Source: Rouxiella chamberiensis (GTDB lineage Bacteria > Pseudomonadota > Gammaproteobacteria > Enterobacterales > Enterobacteriaceae). Taken from it: a stretch of DNA of 64,000 bases. Positions 8,758 to 18,908 of this stretch are shown here, piece by piece; the first letter of the stretch is position 1; each line of letters starts with the position of its first letter. The translations under genes and the position numbers were made by a program. The notes beneath the pieces are model-generated. The model saw only the letters and a program-made list of their open reading frames with translations, searched no databases and was not told the DNA's origin. The stretch covers positions 2,356,001 through 2,420,000 of the forward strand of contig NZ_CP114058.1 of assembly GCF_026967475.1 (NCBI RefSeq), given 5' to 3'.

Positions 8758-10878
8758 TTATTTTTCCTCGCTAGCGTGAGTTATCAGCCAGCAGTTGTGA
8801 ATTTGGCGGTTACGGGCAAAATCCTGCGACAGGGTTTGGCTGGTAATCTCTTTGGCGGCAAGACCGAGTTTGCTCAGGCCTTCGGCGTCCATCTGGAAAC
8901 CGCGTTTGTTGTTCGAGAACATAATGGTGCCGTTACGGCGCAAAATGCGTTTCAAATCTTTCATCAGCGCCAGATGATCGCGCTGTACGTCAAAGCTTTC
9001 GGCCATACGCTTCGAGTTGGAGAAGGTCGGCGGATCGATGAAGATCACGTCGAACTGCTCGTCGGCGTGGGCAAGCCACGACAGGCAGTCGGCCTGAATC
9101 AGGCGATGCTGGCGACCGGTCAGGCCGTTGACGCGCAGGTTTTTCTCTGCCCACTCCAGGTAGGTACGCGACATATCCACCGTCGTGGTGCTGCGCGCAC
9201 CGCCAAGCCCTGCATGAACGCTCGCCGTGCCGGTGTAGGCAAACAGGTTCAGGAAATCTTTGCCCTGGCTCATTTCGCCGAGCATTCTGCGTGCGATACG
9301 GTGGTCGAGGAACAGGCCGGTATCGAGGTAATCGGTCAGGTTAACCCAGAATTTGGCGTTAAACTCTTCGACCATCAGGAACTCGCCCTTCTGCGCCAGT
9401 TTCTCGTACTGACTGGTGCCTTTCTGACGTTCGCGGGTTTTCAGCACCAGCTGGCTCGAGGAGATATCCAGCACCGACAGCGTGGCGTTAATCACATCGA
9501 ACAGGCGCTGACGCGCCTTCTGCGCATCGATGGTTTTCGGCGGCGCATATTCCTGCACCACAATCTTGCTGCCGTAGCGGTCAACCGCGACGTTATATTC
9601 CGGCAAGTCGGCGTCATACAGACGGTAGCATTCAATGCCCTGCTGTTTCGCCCACTTTTCCAGTTTCTTGACATTTTTCCGCAGGCGGTTGGCGAAATCT
9701 TCGGCAATTTGTGCGCCGCTCGCCCCCTGTGGATTTTCAGCCAGCTGATAGTTCTTCTGCACACACTCCAGCGGACCGTTTTTAGCCTTGAACTGGCGCT
9801 CGGCGCGCAGTTGCAGGCAGCTCAGCAGTTCCGGCGAGGCGCTGAACAGAGAAAGCTGCCAGCCACCGAACTGGGTTTTGGCGATGCGGCCCAGCAGGTT
9901 GTGCAAGGCAATCAGCGCCGGTTCGCTTTCAAGACGTTCACCGTACGGCGGGTTGCTGAGAATCGTTCCGACCGGGCCTTCCGGCAGCGGATTTTTCAGC
10001 TTGCCGACTTCGGCGGCTTCAAAGCTAATCAGCTCGGCCACACCTGCGCGGCGGGCGTTGGATTTCGCCATCTCGATAACACGACGGTCGATATCCGAAC
10101 CAAAGAAGCGCGAAGAGGTTTCCTGCACGGCACGACGGGTACGCACCTGTGCTTCGGTGGTCAGTTCGCGCCACAGGGCTTCGTCGAATTTCTCCCACGC
10201 GGTGAAGCCCCAGTGCTGACGGTGCAGACCGGGCGCACGATCGCCTGCGATCATCGCCGCTTCGATAAGCAAGGTGCCGGAACCACACATCGGATCCACC
10301 ATCGGCGTGCCTGCCTGCCAGCCGGAACGCATCACGATGGCGGCCGCCAGATTCTCTTTCAGCGGCGCCTGACCGGCAAGGTCACGATAGCCGCGCTGAT
10401 GCAGGCCTTCGCCGCTCAGGTCGAGGGCGACGCTTGCGGTATCGCGTTGCAGAAATACGTTAACGCGAATATCGGGCTGCTGCTTGGCCACGTTCGGACG
10501 TTCGTCCATTTTGCGGGTAAAGCTGTCGACGATGGCGTCTTTGACTTTCAGCGCGCCGTACTGGCTGTTGCGGATTTCGTCATTCAGCCCGCTAAAGTGC
10601 ACGGCAAAGGTTTTATCCACGCCGAAAATGGAAGGCCAGTCGATGGCCATCACGCCCAGATACAGGTCGAGATCGCTATGAACCTTGAATTCATTCAGGG
10701 GAAGAAGGATGCGAGATGCAAGTCGGCTCCAGAGCAGACTCTTATACATCAGGCGGTCGTCGCCTTCGAAATGCACTCCTCCCTGCACCACTTTGCAGCC
10801 CTGTGCACCCAGCGTTTCAAGTTCGCTTTTTAATAGTTCTTCCAATCCACGCGCCGTGCTGGCAAACAAAGAGTTCAT
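8758..10878 (-). CDS. rlmL: RlmKL, dual 23S rRNA methyltransferase (m2G2445 and m7G2069)
   Basis: 706 residues (E. coli 702), a natural fusion. The N-terminal THUMP domain (about 45-155) is followed by the RlmL methyltransferase with [10 protein letters not shown] and SNPPYGERL (about 190-310). The C-terminal RlmK methyltransferase has [12 protein letters not shown] and [11 protein letters not shown] (about 545-650). The two activities modify neighbouring helix-74 nucleotides and help unwind it during 50S assembly. It is read first in the rlmL-uup-pqiABC series. A long reading frame on the opposite strand here is only a codon-bias shadow. Confidence 0.97.
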   Translation of the reverse strand: MNSLFASTARGLEELLKSELETLGAQGCKVVQGGVHFEGDDRLMYKSLLWSRLASRILLPLNEFKVHSDLDLYLGVMAIDWPSIFGVDKTFAVHFSGLNDEIRNSQYGALKVKDAIVDSFTRKMDERPNVAKQQPDIRVNVFLQRDTASVALDLSGEGLHQRGYRDLAGQAPLKENLAAAIVMRSGWQAGTPMVDPMCGSGTLLIEAAMIAGDRAPGLHRQHWGFTAWEKFDEALWRELTTEAQVRTRRAVQETSSRFFGSDIDRRVIEMAKSNARRAGVAELISFEAAEVGKLKNPLPEGPVGTILSNPPYGERLESEPALIALHNLLGRIAKTQFGGWQLSLFSASPELLSCLQLRAERQFKAKNGPLECVQKNYQLAENPQGASGAQIAEDFANRLRKNVKKLEKWAKQQGIECYRLYDADLPEYNVAVDRYGSKIVVQEYAPPKTIDAQKARQRLFDVINATLSVLDISSSQLVLKTRERQKGTSQYEKLAQKGEFLMVEEFNAKFWVNLTDYLDTGLFLDHRIARRMLGEMSQGKDFLNLFAYTGTASVHAGLGGARSTTTVDMSRTYLEWAEKNLRVNGLTGRQHRLIQADCLSWLAHADEQFDVIFIDPPTFSNSKRMAESFDVQRDHLALMKDLKRILRRNGTIMFSNNKRGFQMDAEGLSKLGLAAKEITSQTLSQDFARNRQIHNCWLITHASEEK

Positions 10879-11189
10879 ATTGACGTCATCACCTAAAAGT
10901 TATTTCCTGCATTAAAAAACATCTTACTTTTCCAAAAAGTAAATTTTGCTCTGCGTCGCGAGACTGCGGCAAGGCGGCAGACACGCGGGTTCCGGGCGCG
11001 TCACAAGTCAGTGACCAAAGAGGACGCGTGCAGCCAACGCAGTGACAGTTTCAAGGACGCCGAGCAAATCAGTCGCGCATTATAGCTAAGTTGGGGACTT
11101 TGTCATAAAGTCTCTGGTCAAATTCAAAAAGAGCCTGACCCGAATGCACGGCGTTGCGGCCTGAAAGCTGGTATTGGAGGCAATACACC
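10879..11189. other. Divergent rlmL-ycbX intergenic region
   Basis: 311 bp without a gene. It contains the inverted-repeat element at 10944-11069 and the ycbX ribosome binding site GGAGG at 11176-11180. Promoters for both genes must lie here, but I cannot assign convincing -35/-10 pairs. No small reading frame with a good start signal was seen. Confidence 0.5.
10944..11069. repeat. Inverted-repeat intergenic element (MITE/ERIC-like)
   Basis: About 125 bp in the rlmL-ycbX gap is bounded by imperfect terminal inverted repeats: ttttGCTCTGCGTC at the left and GACGCCGAGCaaat at the right match at 12 of 14 positions. Inside are a second pair, ACTGCG/CGCAGT, and a central hairpin GTCACaagtcaGTGAC. 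The layout and GC-rich make-up resemble the palindromic intergenic repeats scattered through Yersinia and Serratia genomes. I see no second copy in this window, so calling it a repeat rests on its structure and on resemblance. Confidence 0.55.
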
Positions 11190-12296
11190 TTGGTTACTCT
11201 GTCGAGATTATATGTTCATCCCGTTAAATCCATGCGCGGTCTCCAGGTGTCGCATGCCCAGGCTACGCCGAGCGGCCTGGCGTTTGACCGCCTGTTCATG
11301 CTGACCGACCCGCAAGGCATGTTCCTCACTGCGCGACAGTATCCGCAGTTAGTTCAGTTTACGCCTTCTTTATTACCTGACGGACTCATTTTAACTTCTC
11401 CCGACGGTCGCGAAAGCGTTTCGCTGAAATTCGGTGATTTCAGCCGACAGGCTGCGCCCACCGAAGTGTGGGGAAATCAGTTCACCGCGCTCATTGCTCC
11501 AGCTGCGGTCAACGACTGGTTGAGCGCATTCCTCAAGCGCGAGGTGCAACTGCGCTGGGTCGGGCCTGAAATGACCCGCCGCGTCAAGAATCAGCCCGAC
11601 ATTCCGCTGTCTTTCGCCGACGGCTTTCCTTATTTACTGCTGAACGAAGCCTCGATGTTTGACCTGAAGCAGCGCTGCCCTGCGAGTGTGCGGCTGGAAC
11701 AGTTCCGGCCCAATCTGGTGGTAACCGGTGCGCAGGCCTATGCCGAAGATACCTGGCAGACGATCCGCGTCGGCAACGTGATTTTCGACCTGGTCAAACC
11801 CTGTAGCCGCTGCGTGTTGACAACCGTCAGCCCCGAACGCGGCAGAAAGCATCCTTCCGGCGAGCCACTGAAAACCCTGCAAGGCTACCGCACCGCCGAT
11901 GACGGCGACGTGGACTTTGGTCAGAACATGATTGCCCGCAATACCGGGATCATTCGCGCCGGTGACAGCGTCGAGATTCTGGCGACCAAATCGGCACGTG
12001 CCTACTCATCCGGTATCGTGGTTGAAAACGTCGACCTGCCTGAAAGCCGCGAGCAGCAAGTCGCCATCACCTATCAGGGGAAATCCTTCACGGGTAACAA
12101 TCAGCAGATTTTACTGGAGCAGTTGGAGCAGCAGGGTTTTCGCGTTCCGTATTCATGCCGCGCGGGAATTTGTGGCAGCTGCAAGCTGACCATGAAAGAG
12201 GGAGAAGTCAACGCGCTCAAGGCCAGCGCCATCGGCAAGGAAGGTAAAATCCTCACCTGCAGTTGTGTACCGGCGTCTGATTTGATACTGGAATAA
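11190..12296 (+). CDS. ycbX: YcbX, MOSC-domain molybdenum-sulfurase-like protein with 2Fe-2S ferredoxin domain
   Basis: 368 residues (E. coli 369). N-terminal MOSC beta-barrel domain (about 1-110), then the MOSC catalytic domain with the Mo-binding Cys in VKPCSRC (about 205). The C-terminal plant-type ferredoxin domain (about 285-365) holds CRAGICGSC and a fourth Cys in TCSC. It reduces N-hydroxylated compounds and protects against base analogues such as 6-hydroxylaminopurine. The TTG at 11190 is chosen because GGAGG lies 9 nt upstream and because the protein then starts [14 protein letters not shown] like the family. Opposite strand to zapC. Confidence 0.94.
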   Translation: MVTLSRLYVHPVKSMRGLQVSHAQATPSGLAFDRLFMLTDPQGMFLTARQYPQLVQFTPSLLPDGLILTSPDGRESVSLKFGDFSRQAAPTEVWGNQFTALIAPAAVNDWLSAFLKREVQLRWVGPEMTRRVKNQPDIPLSFADGFPYLLLNEASMFDLKQRCPASVRLEQFRPNLVVTGAQAYAEDTWQTIRVGNVIFDLVKPCSRCVLTTVSPERGRKHPSGEPLKTLQGYRTADDGDVDFGQNMIARNTGIIRAGDSVEILATKSARAYSSGIVVENVDLPESREQQVAITYQGKSFTGNNQQILLEQLEQQGFRVPYSCRAGICGSCKLTMKEGEVNALKASAIGKEGKILTCSCVPASDLILE

Positions 12297-12359
12297 CGAA
12301 AAGCATTACGCCAGCGCCGCTAATTGATTACTACGCGGGCAACGGCCAGGCAACACCCT

Positions 12360-12902
12360 TTACATGGCCTGGTCGTACATGGCTTCGAGTGACAGGGAAA
12401 CCGGCATCAGGCGATCGTGCATCACCTTGATGGCATCGCCGAGCACCATACCGCGACCGGCAACGCACAGCCGCTCCTGTGCCAGCAGACACAGGCTGGC
12501 GTTGTCGCCGGACTCGACCACCAGCAGCGTGGCCTGCTCGCCGGAATCCATGACCCTGACACTTGCCAGCTGCCCGTTTTCCGGATGGAAAGGCCGATGC
12601 TGCTGGGCAAAGTGCCAGCTTTTCGGCATCAGCGGCTTGAGAAAACGTTCGGCCACCAATGCATTCAACACCAGTTCGGCGCGTTGTTCAGCCGTTAAAC
12701 TGGTTTTTTTGCACTGTTCTTCGAAATCGAAATAGAGCGCTGCGTCATCTACGCAGAAGCCATTTTCGCAAAAGGCGTCAGGGGTCAGCATTTTGGCAGG
12801 AAAGCGGGAACGGAAAATCATGCCATTGGCGAGGTCCAACATCAGTCGGTCGTGTTCGGCATCGAAGTACCAACGCCAATTATCATCTGGTTTGATTTTC
12901 AT
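12360..12902 (-). CDS. zapC: ZapC, FtsZ-associated cell division protein
   Basis: 180 residues, the ZapC length. It starts [20 protein letters not shown] and contains [17 protein letters not shown] and [16 protein letters not shown], which are the conserved blocks of ZapC. The protein binds FtsZ in the cytosol and promotes lateral bundling of filaments at the septum; it is not essential. It lies downstream of pyrD on the same strand but beyond a strong hairpin (13105-13130), so it probably has its own promoter in 12903-13100. Confidence 0.95.
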   Translation of the reverse strand: MKIKPDDNWRWYFDAEHDRLMLDLANGMIFRSRFPAKMLTPDAFCENGFCVDDAALYFDFEEQCKKTSLTAEQRAELVLNALVAERFLKPLMPKSWHFAQQHRPFHPENGQLASVRVMDSGEQATLLVVESGDNASLCLLAQERLCVAGRGMVLGDAIKVMHDRLMPVSLSLEAMYDQAM

Positions 12903-13104
12903 TTGGGTGTCCTATTTCTTCGCCCGCTTATTCGATAAACGGCACCAATTATAATCGGGTGCACAAAACTTATCACGCAACGTTATCACTTTTATCGACG
13001 TAATTAAAATAGGACAAGTCGCAGGTTGTCGACATCGGTAAAAGAAATAAGTGTGACGTCGTACACTTTACACTCACCGAACAAAATATAAACGACCCTA
13101 ATGT

Positions 13105-13130
13105 AAAAATAAACCCCCATAAGGGGGTTG
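13105..13130 (-). terminator. Terminator after pyrD
   Basis: On the minus strand AACCCCC ttat GGGGGTT is followed by TATTTTTA. It lies about 25 bp past the pyrD stop and separates pyrD from zapC. Confidence 0.8.
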
Positions 13131-13155
13131 TTTACAAAAGAGTTCGCCATGCACT

Positions 13156-14166
13156 CTAGATATGCATCAGAATATCTTTAATTAATTGCGGACCACGGTA
13201 GATAAAGCCGGAATAGATTTGTATTAATGAGGCACCTGCCGCCATTTTTTCCCGCGCTGACGTTAATGAATCAATCCCGCCCACCCCAATAATCGGCATT
13301 TTGCCTTTCAATTCTTCCGCCAGCATGCGGACAATCTGCGTGCTTTGCATCTGCACAGGACGCCCGCTCAACCCGCCTGCTTCGTCGCCATGATTCAATC
13401 CGGCCACCAGTGTGCGGTCCAGAGTGGTATTGGTCGCAATCACGCCATCCATATTATGTCTGACCAGACTGTCGGCTATTTGAATCAACTCTTCAGGCGA
13501 AAGATCGGGCGCAATTTTCACCGCAACCGGCACATATTTCTGATGGCGCTGCTGAAGTTCGAGCTGTTTATTTTTGATCGAGCCGAGTAAATCATCGAGC
13601 GCTTCGCCGTATTGCAAACTGCGCAGACCGGGGGTGTTTGGCGAGGAGATATTAATGGTGATATAGCCCGCATAGGCATACACTTTCTCCATGCAAATTA
13701 AATAGTCGTCCTTGCCATTTTCGACCGAGGTATCTTTATTCTTGCCGATATTAATACCCAGCACGCCGCCGAAATGTGACTTTTTGACATTATTGACGAG
13801 GTTGTCGACGCCGTGATTGTTAAAGCCCATCCGGTTGATGATGCCCTCGGCTTCGACTACACGGAACATTCTCGGCTTCGGATTGCCGTCCTGCGCGCGC
13901 GGTGTCACCGTACCGACTTCGACGAACCCAAATCCCATTGCGCCAAACGCGTCGATGCACTCCCCGTTTTTATCCAGTCCGGCTGCCAGGCCCAGCGGAT
14001 TTTTAAAGGTCAGTCCCATGCAGGTTACAGGTCGTGAAGGCACAGATTGGCGAATCAGAAACTCGAAGGGGGAACCTGAAAGGCGGCCGAGTTGGCGGAA
14101 GGTTAATTCGTGCGCGCGTTCTGCATCGAGCTGAAAGAGTGCTTTCTTAACGAAGGGATAATACAT
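13156..14166 (-). CDS. pyrD: Dihydroorotate dehydrogenase (quinone), class 2
   Basis: 336 residues, the E. coli length. It oxidises dihydroorotate to orotate at the inner face of the membrane and passes electrons to quinone, the fourth step of UMP synthesis. The N-terminal amphipathic helix of the class 2 enzyme is present ([21 protein letters not shown]). FMN-site blocks [11 protein letters not shown] and GVGGIDS and the catalytic Ser in [10 protein letters not shown] are also present. A PurR-type operator lies upstream and the likely transcription start is a run of C, as needed for the start-site switching known for pyrD in enterics. Confidence 0.97.
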   Translation of the reverse strand: MYYPFVKKALFQLDAERAHELTFRQLGRLSGSPFEFLIRQSVPSRPVTCMGLTFKNPLGLAAGLDKNGECIDAFGAMGFGFVEVGTVTPRAQDGNPKPRMFRVVEAEGIINRMGFNNHGVDNLVNNVKKSHFGGVLGINIGKNKDTSVENGKDDYLICMEKVYAYAGYITINISSPNTPGLRSLQYGEALDDLLGSIKNKQLELQQRHQKYVPVAVKIAPDLSPEELIQIADSLVRHNMDGVIATNTTLDRTLVAGLNHGDEAGGLSGRPVQMQSTQIVRMLAEELKGKMPIIGVGGIDSLTSAREKMAAGASLIQIYSGFIYRGPQLIKDILMHI

Positions 14167-14217
14167 GGATTCTCCTGAAGTCCCGGTGGCTAATGGCTGG
14201 TGGCCAGTCGGGGCGGT

Positions 14218-14289
14218 ATTATCGGCTAAGCGACCGGCAATTGGAATGGATGAGCGCTAAAAATCCGTTTCGGACGCAAACGTTTACTT
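14218..14289 (-). promoter_or_regulatory. pyrD promoter with PurR operator
   Basis: ACGCAAACGTTTACTT at 14274-14289 fits the PurR palindrome (ANGCAANCGNTTNCNT). The minus-strand -10 is GATAAT (14218-14223), with only a weak -35 (TTCCAA) 17 bp further up. The bases about 7 nt below the -10 are CCGCCCC. Initiation at C versus the following purine could allow the CTP/GTP-dependent start-site switching described for E. coli pyrD. The switching is inference; the PurR match is direct. Confidence 0.75.
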
Positions 14290-14479
14290 TTTATTTTCCT
14301 CTTTAAAACATCGTCTCCACAGAAAATCGCCAAATTTCGGCGCATTGCCCCGCTTTATCAACTTTTGAACTATCAAATCCTAAAATTTAGATTTCCTGAC
14401 ATAAGGCTTCGACTGGTAGTTTAAATCAAATTCTACACAAATTTGTTAGTTATATAACTTACAGTTATAAGGGATCGCA
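14290..14479 (+). promoter_or_regulatory. ssuE upstream region
   Basis: AT-rich region ahead of the sulfonate operon. A 12-bp perfect palindrome AGTTATATAACT lies at 14448-14459, only 20 bp before the ATG and overlapping TATATAAC-like -10 sequences. AAGGGAT (14469-14475) is the ribosome binding site. In E. coli this operon is activated by Cbl and CysB; I cannot place those loosely defined sites with confidence. Confidence 0.45.
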
Positions 14480-15055
14480 ATGAAAGTCATATCACTCGCA
14501 GGCAGTCCGCGCCAGCCATCACGTTCTTCCGCCCTTCTCGCCCTCGGCCACGCGTGGCTCAACGCGCGCGGTGTGGAAGTCGTTTCCTATAGCCTGCAAG
14601 ATTTCGCCGCTGAAGATTTACTGTTTGCCAACTTTAACAGCCCGCAGTTGAAAGAACTGATTGCCCAGCTCGAAACCGCCGATGGACTGCTGATTGCCAC
14701 GCCGGTGTATAAGGCCTCGTTTTCAGGTGCATTGAAGACGCTGCTGGATCTGCTGCCCGAGCGCGCGCTTGAACACAAAGTGGTATTGCCTATCGTAACC
14801 GCCGGTTCCACGGGCCATATGCTGGCTATCGATTATGCGCTGAAACCGGTTCTCAACGCGCTGAAAGCTCAGGAAGTGCTGTACGGCGTTTTCGCCGACG
14901 ACAAACTCGTCGGCCAGTATCAGCACTTCCCGGCCGAACTCGAAGAAGGATTGCAGGCGCGTCTTGATGATTCGCTGGAAACCTTCCTCGCCGCGCTCGG
15001 CCATCGCCATTCGCTGGCTCTGGCGCGCGCCAAACGTCAACACGCCCACGCCTGA
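14480..15055 (+). CDS. ssuE: SsuE, NADPH-dependent FMN reductase
   Basis: 191 residues, equal to E. coli SsuE. It supplies reduced FMN to the monooxygenase SsuD. The flavodoxin-like start [20 protein letters not shown] carries the phosphate-binding SxRxxSRS motif. [25 protein letters not shown] is conserved and includes the region of the pi-helix. First gene of ssuEADCB, which releases sulfite from alkanesulfonates when sulfate is scarce. SsuA follows at once. Confidence 0.96.
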   Translation: MKVISLAGSPRQPSRSSALLALGHAWLNARGVEVVSYSLQDFAAEDLLFANFNSPQLKELIAQLETADGLLIATPVYKASFSGALKTLLDLLPERALEHKVVLPIVTAGSTGHMLAIDYALKPVLNALKAQEVLYGVFADDKLVGQYQHFPAELEEGLQARLDDSLETFLAALGHRHSLALARAKRQHAHA

Positions 15056-15070
15056 TTGAGGATGCCTGTC

Positions 15071-16039
15071 ATGAACACTCCAGTTTCCCGTTTCAGAAAA
15101 TGGCTGCCGCTGCTGGCGTTGACCCTGGGATTGTCCTCCGCACTGAGCGTTCAGGCGCAGGAGAAGGATCCCGCCGAATTTCGCGTCGCCATTCAGAAAG
15201 GCTCCATTGGCCTGATTCTGGCTAAAAATCATCATCTGCTGGAGCAGCGTTTTCCGCACACCAAAATCAGCTGGGTCGAATTCCCTGCGGGTCCGCAGAT
15301 TCTTGAAGCCCTGAACGTCGGCAGCATCGACTTTGGCGGAACCGGTGACTTGCCGCCGCTGTTTGCCCAGGCCGCCGGTGCCGATCTGCTGTATGTCGGC
15401 TACCAGCCGCCGCAGCCTAAAGCCGAAGTCATTCTGGTGCCGGAAAACAGCCCGATTAAAACCGTGGCGGACTTGAAGGGCCATACGGTGGCGTTCCAGA
15501 AAGGCTCCAGCTCCAACAATTTACTGCTGCGCGCCCTTCAGCAGGCGAACCTGAAGTTTACCGACATCAAGCCGGTCAACCTCGCGCCTTCGGACGCGCT
15601 GGCCGCCTTCCAGCAGCATGATGTCGATGCCTGGGCGATTTGGGATCCCTACTATTCCGCAGCCGCCAGCCACGGCGGAACCCGTGTCCTGATTGACGGC
15701 ACCACGCTCAACCAGACCGGCTCCTTCTATCTTGCGCCGAAGAAATTTACCGAGGCCAATCCGGCGTTTATTTCTGCCGTGTTGCAGGTGCTTTCCAAAG
15801 CCAACAGCCTTATCAAATCCGAACCGCAACAGAGCATTCAGGCGCTGTCGGCCTCGACCGGTCTGCCGGAAAAAGTGATAGCCACTTACTTCTCGCATCT
15901 GCCCGATGAGCCGATTACGCCGGTCGATGCCCGTACCGAAAAATTGCAGCAGGCCACAGCAGACCTGTTCTACGCCAATCGTCTGCTGCCGAAACCTGTC
16001 GAGATCAAGGACCGCATCTGGCGCGCGCCTGCTCTCTGA
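15071..16039 (+). CDS. ssuA: SsuA, periplasmic aliphatic sulfonate-binding protein
   Basis: 322 residues. An N-terminal Sec signal (basic RFRKW, hydrophobic LPLLALTLGLSSALSV, cut near VQAQE) is followed by an SsuA/NMT1-type solute-binding fold. Conserved blocks are GSIGLILAK, WVEFPAGPQILEALNVGSIDFGGTGD, VAFQKGSSSNNLLLRAL and DAWAIWDPYYSAA. It delivers sulfonates to SsuC/SsuB. I choose the ATG at 15071, which leaves the GAGG at 15056-15061 as ribosome binding site; an upstream TTG or ATG would use up that site. Confidence 0.95.
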   Translation: MNTPVSRFRKWLPLLALTLGLSSALSVQAQEKDPAEFRVAIQKGSIGLILAKNHHLLEQRFPHTKISWVEFPAGPQILEALNVGSIDFGGTGDLPPLFAQAAGADLLYVGYQPPQPKAEVILVPENSPIKTVADLKGHTVAFQKGSSSNNLLLRALQQANLKFTDIKPVNLAPSDALAAFQQHDVDAWAIWDPYYSAAASHGGTRVLIDGTTLNQTGSFYLAPKKFTEANPAFISAVLQVLSKANSLIKSEPQQSIQALSASTGLPEKVIATYFSHLPDEPITPVDARTEKLQQATADLFYANRLLPKPVEIKDRIWRAPAL

Positions 16040-16112
16040 ACCCGTTTGAATAACCGTTTATTCACCCGAATTGCCAGCTCGCCCAGTGCGACGACATAAC
16101 AAGGAATATCAC

Positions 16113-17267
16113 ATGAGTCTGAACGTATTTTGGTTTTTACCTACTCACGGCGACGGTCATTATCTGGGCACTGACGAAGGTGCGCGGGCCGTTGATCACG
16201 GTTATCTGACGCAGATTGCGCAGGCGGTGGACCGTCTGGGTTTTGGCGGCGTGCTTATTCCGACCGGGCGTTCATGTGAAGATTCCTGGCTGGTGGCGGC
16301 CTCTCTGATCCCGGCCACCCAGCGACTGAAATTTCTGGTGGCGCTGCGTCCCGGCATTATCTCGCCGACGCTTGCCGCCCGTCAGGCCGCGACGCTGGAC
16401 CGCCTGTCCAACGGCCGTGCGCTGTTTAATCTGGTGACCGGTGGCGATCCGGATGAGCTGGCCGCCGAAGGCCTGTTTTTGAATCACGAAGAGCGCTACG
16501 AAGCCTCCGCCGAGTTTACCCACATCTGGCGAAAAGTGCTGGAAGGCGAAACGGTGACCTTCGAGGGCAAACATATCAGCGTGAAAAACGCCAGCCTGCT
16601 GCATCCGCCGGTGCAAACCCCGCGCCCGCCGCTCTATTTTGGCGGTTCCTCCGAAGCCGCACAGGAGCTGGCCGGCGAACAGGTTGAGCTTTATTTAACG
16701 TGGGGTGAACCGCTGGCGCAGGTTAAAGAGAAGATTGAACAGGTACGCGCCAAGGCCGCCAAACATGGTCGTAGCGTGCGTTTTGGTATTCGTCTGCACG
16801 TGATTGTGCGTGAAACCACCGAAGAAGCGTGGAAGGCAGCGGACCGTTTAATCGCCAATCTCGACGATGAAACCATCGCCAAGGCGCAGGCAAAATTTGC
16901 CAAAACCGACTCTGTCGGCCAGCACCGCATGGCGGCGCTTCACGGCGGCAACCGCGACAAGCTGGAAATCGCCCCGAACCTGTGGGCAGGCGTGGGTCTG
17001 GTGCGCGGCGGTGCCGGTACGGCGCTGGTAGGCGATGGCCCCACGGTGGCCGCCAGAATGCAGGAATATGCCGATTTGGGCATCGACACCTTTGTGCTGT
17101 CGGGTTATCCGCATCTGGAAGAAGCTTACCGCGTCGGCGAACTGCTGTTCCCGCATCTGGATCTGGCAAAAGACGAGCAGCCTATGCCTTCCACGCACCG
17201 TGCCATCGAAGCGCGTGGCGAGCTGGTTGCGCACGGTTTTGCGCCGCAGCGCGTGGCCGAAAGTTAA
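16113..17267 (+). CDS. ssuD: SsuD, FMNH2-dependent alkanesulfonate monooxygenase
   Basis: 384 residues (E. coli 381), a bacterial luciferase-like TIM barrel. It cleaves alkanesulfonates to aldehyde and sulfite with FMNH2 from SsuE. It starts [20 protein letters not shown] at the ATG at 16113, behind AAGGAA. The conserved blocks [39 protein letters not shown] and [15 protein letters not shown] are present. The space between ssuA and ssuD is about 70 bp, with no terminator seen. Confidence 0.96.
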   Translation: MSLNVFWFLPTHGDGHYLGTDEGARAVDHGYLTQIAQAVDRLGFGGVLIPTGRSCEDSWLVAASLIPATQRLKFLVALRPGIISPTLAARQAATLDRLSNGRALFNLVTGGDPDELAAEGLFLNHEERYEASAEFTHIWRKVLEGETVTFEGKHISVKNASLLHPPVQTPRPPLYFGGSSEAAQELAGEQVELYLTWGEPLAQVKEKIEQVRAKAAKHGRSVRFGIRLHVIVRETTEEAWKAADRLIANLDDETIAKAQAKFAKTDSVGQHRMAALHGGNRDKLEIAPNLWAGVGLVRGGAGTALVGDGPTVAARMQEYADLGIDTFVLSGYPHLEEAYRVGELLFPHLDLAKDEQPMPSTHRAIEARGELVAHGFAPQRVAES

Positions 17268-17276
17268 GGAATTCGC

Positions 17277-18072
17277 ATGAGCAAACAATCTGAACGTTGG
17301 CTAAATCGACTCAGCCCCTGGGTGCTGCCGGTGGTGTTGATTGGCGGCTGGCAGTTGGCGGTCGAGGCCGGTCTGCTTTCCAACCGCATTCTGCCTGCGC
17401 CAAGCGCGGTCGTGGAAGCCTTCTGGACGCTGGCGAAATCCGGCGACCTATGGGCAAACCTGAAAATCAGTACCTTCAGGGCGCTGACAGGCTTTGTGAT
17501 TGGCGGCAGCATCGGTTTGCTGCTGGGCTTCATCACCGGCCTGTCGCGCTGGGGCGAACCGCCTGCTGGACAGCTCGATGCAGATGCTGCGCAACATTCC
17601 GCATCTGGCGCTTATCCCGCTGGTTATTCTGTGGTTCGGCATCGACGAGTCCGCCAAGATTTTCCTGGTGGCGCTGGGCACGCTGTTCCCTATCTATCTC
17701 AATACCTATCACGGCATTCGCAATATCGACCGCGGCCTGCTGGAGATGTCGCGCAGTTACGGGCTGTCGGGTTTCCCGCTGTTCGCGCAGGTGGTATTAC
17801 CCGGCGCACTGCCGTCGATTATGGTCGGCGTGCGCTTTGCGCTGGGCTTTATGTGGCTGACGCTGATTGTGGCGGAAACCATCTCCGCCAACTCTGGCAT
17901 TGGTTATCTGGCGATGAATGCCCGTGAATTCCTGCAAACCGATATCGTGGTCGTCGCGATTGTGCTCTACGCCATTCTCGGCAAGCTGGCGGACATGCTG
18001 GCCCGCGGGCTTGAGAGCGTCTGGCTGCGCTGGCATCCGGCCTATCAGAAAAAACACGGAGAAACCGCATGA
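17277..18072 (+). CDS. ssuC: SsuC, sulfonate ABC transporter permease (frameshifted in this sequence)
   Basis: An inner-membrane permease of the BPD-transporter type. The N-terminal part to GLSRWGE is in one frame. The rest, from [20 protein letters not shown] to the C-terminus with the EAA loop ([16 protein letters not shown]), is in the next. An extra C at 17560-17561 causes the break (gaa-cgc becomes gaa-ccg-c). Removing it gives 264 residues (E. coli 263). The end overlaps ssuB by ATGA. All expected membrane segments are present once repaired, so a sequence error is more likely than a broken transporter. Confidence 0.92.
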
Positions 18073-18842
18073 GCGAACCGACTCGAATTCCGCAGGGCAC
18101 GCCGGTGTCGCTCGCGGGCATCGTCAAGAAATACGGTGAGCGCACCGTCCTGAAAGACATCAACCTACGCATCTCGCCGGGACAGTTTGTCGCGGTAGTG
18201 GGTCGCAGCGGATGTGGCAAAAGCACCTTGCTGCGCCTGCTGGCGGGTCTGGAACAAAGCACGCAGGGAGACTTGCTGAGCGGCAATGCCCCGCTGAGTC
18301 AGGTGAGAGAGGATACGCGACTGATGTTTCAGGACGACCGTCTGTTGCCGTGGAAAAAGGTGATTGATAACGTCGGACTGGGATTAAAGGGCAAATGGCG
18401 CGACGCGGCGCTGGCGGCACTGGAAGAGGTCGGACTTGCGGATCGCGCCAACGAGTGGCCTGCCGCGCTGTCCGGCGGACAAAAACAGCGTGTGGCGCTG
18501 GCTCGCGCCCTGATTCACCGCCCTCGCCTTCTGTTGCTCGATGAACCGCTGGGCGCACTGGATGCGCTGACCCGTATCGAGATGCAGAGCCTTATCGAGC
18601 GCCTGTGGCAGCAGCACGGCTTTACGGTATTGCTGGTCACGCACGATGTCAGCGAAGCGGTCACCGTGGCCGATCGGGTTATCCTGATTGAACAGGGTGA
18701 AATCGGGCTGGATCTCACCGTGGATCTGCCCCGCCCGCGCCGTCGCGGTTCCGTGCGGCTTGCCGAACTTGAGGAACAGGTTCTGGATCGCGTACTTCGC
18801 CCGCAGGCGACCCGCGCAGAAGCGAAACGCGCACAGGTATAG
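18069..18842 (+). CDS. ssuB: SsuB, sulfonate ABC transporter ATPase
   Basis: 257 residues (E. coli 255). Walker [10 protein letters not shown] (about 46), Q-loop [12 protein letters not shown], signature [15 protein letters not shown], Walker [12 protein letters not shown] and switch His in [11 protein letters not shown]. It powers sulfonate uptake through SsuC. Last gene of ssuEADCB. Its ATG overlaps the ssuC stop by four bases and a terminator follows at 18861. Confidence 0.96.
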   Translation: MSEPTRIPQGTPVSLAGIVKKYGERTVLKDINLRISPGQFVAVVGRSGCGKSTLLRLLAGLEQSTQGDLLSGNAPLSQVREDTRLMFQDDRLLPWKKVIDNVGLGLKGKWRDAALAALEEVGLADRANEWPAALSGGQKQRVALARALIHRPRLLLLDEPLGALDALTRIEMQSLIERLWQQHGFTVLLVTHDVSEAVTVADRVILIEQGEIGLDLTVDLPRPRRRGSVRLAELEEQVLDRVLRPQATRAEAKRAQV

Positions 18843-18860
18843 TGCCGTTTTCGCGGCAAT

Positions 18861-18891
18861 AAAAAAGGGCGACATCACTGTCGCCCTTTTT
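18861..18891. terminator. Bidirectional terminator between ssuB and pepN
   Basis: AAAAAAGGGCGAC atcact GTCGCCCTTTTT lies between the convergent genes; U runs exist in both directions. Confidence 0.9.
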
Positions 18892-18908
18892 GCGTTTCAG
18901 CCTTTTAC

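Noticed and set aside
8776..10833. A 685-codon open frame on the plus strand opposite rlmL
   Set aside because: It mirrors rlmL codon by codon and has no ribosome binding site, known domain or homology; it arises from biased third positions in a GC-rich gene.
13040..13075. GTGTGACGTCGTACAC-type symmetric sequence upstream of zapC, considered as an operator
   Set aside because: Only five-base arms are symmetric; this is too weak to claim a site.
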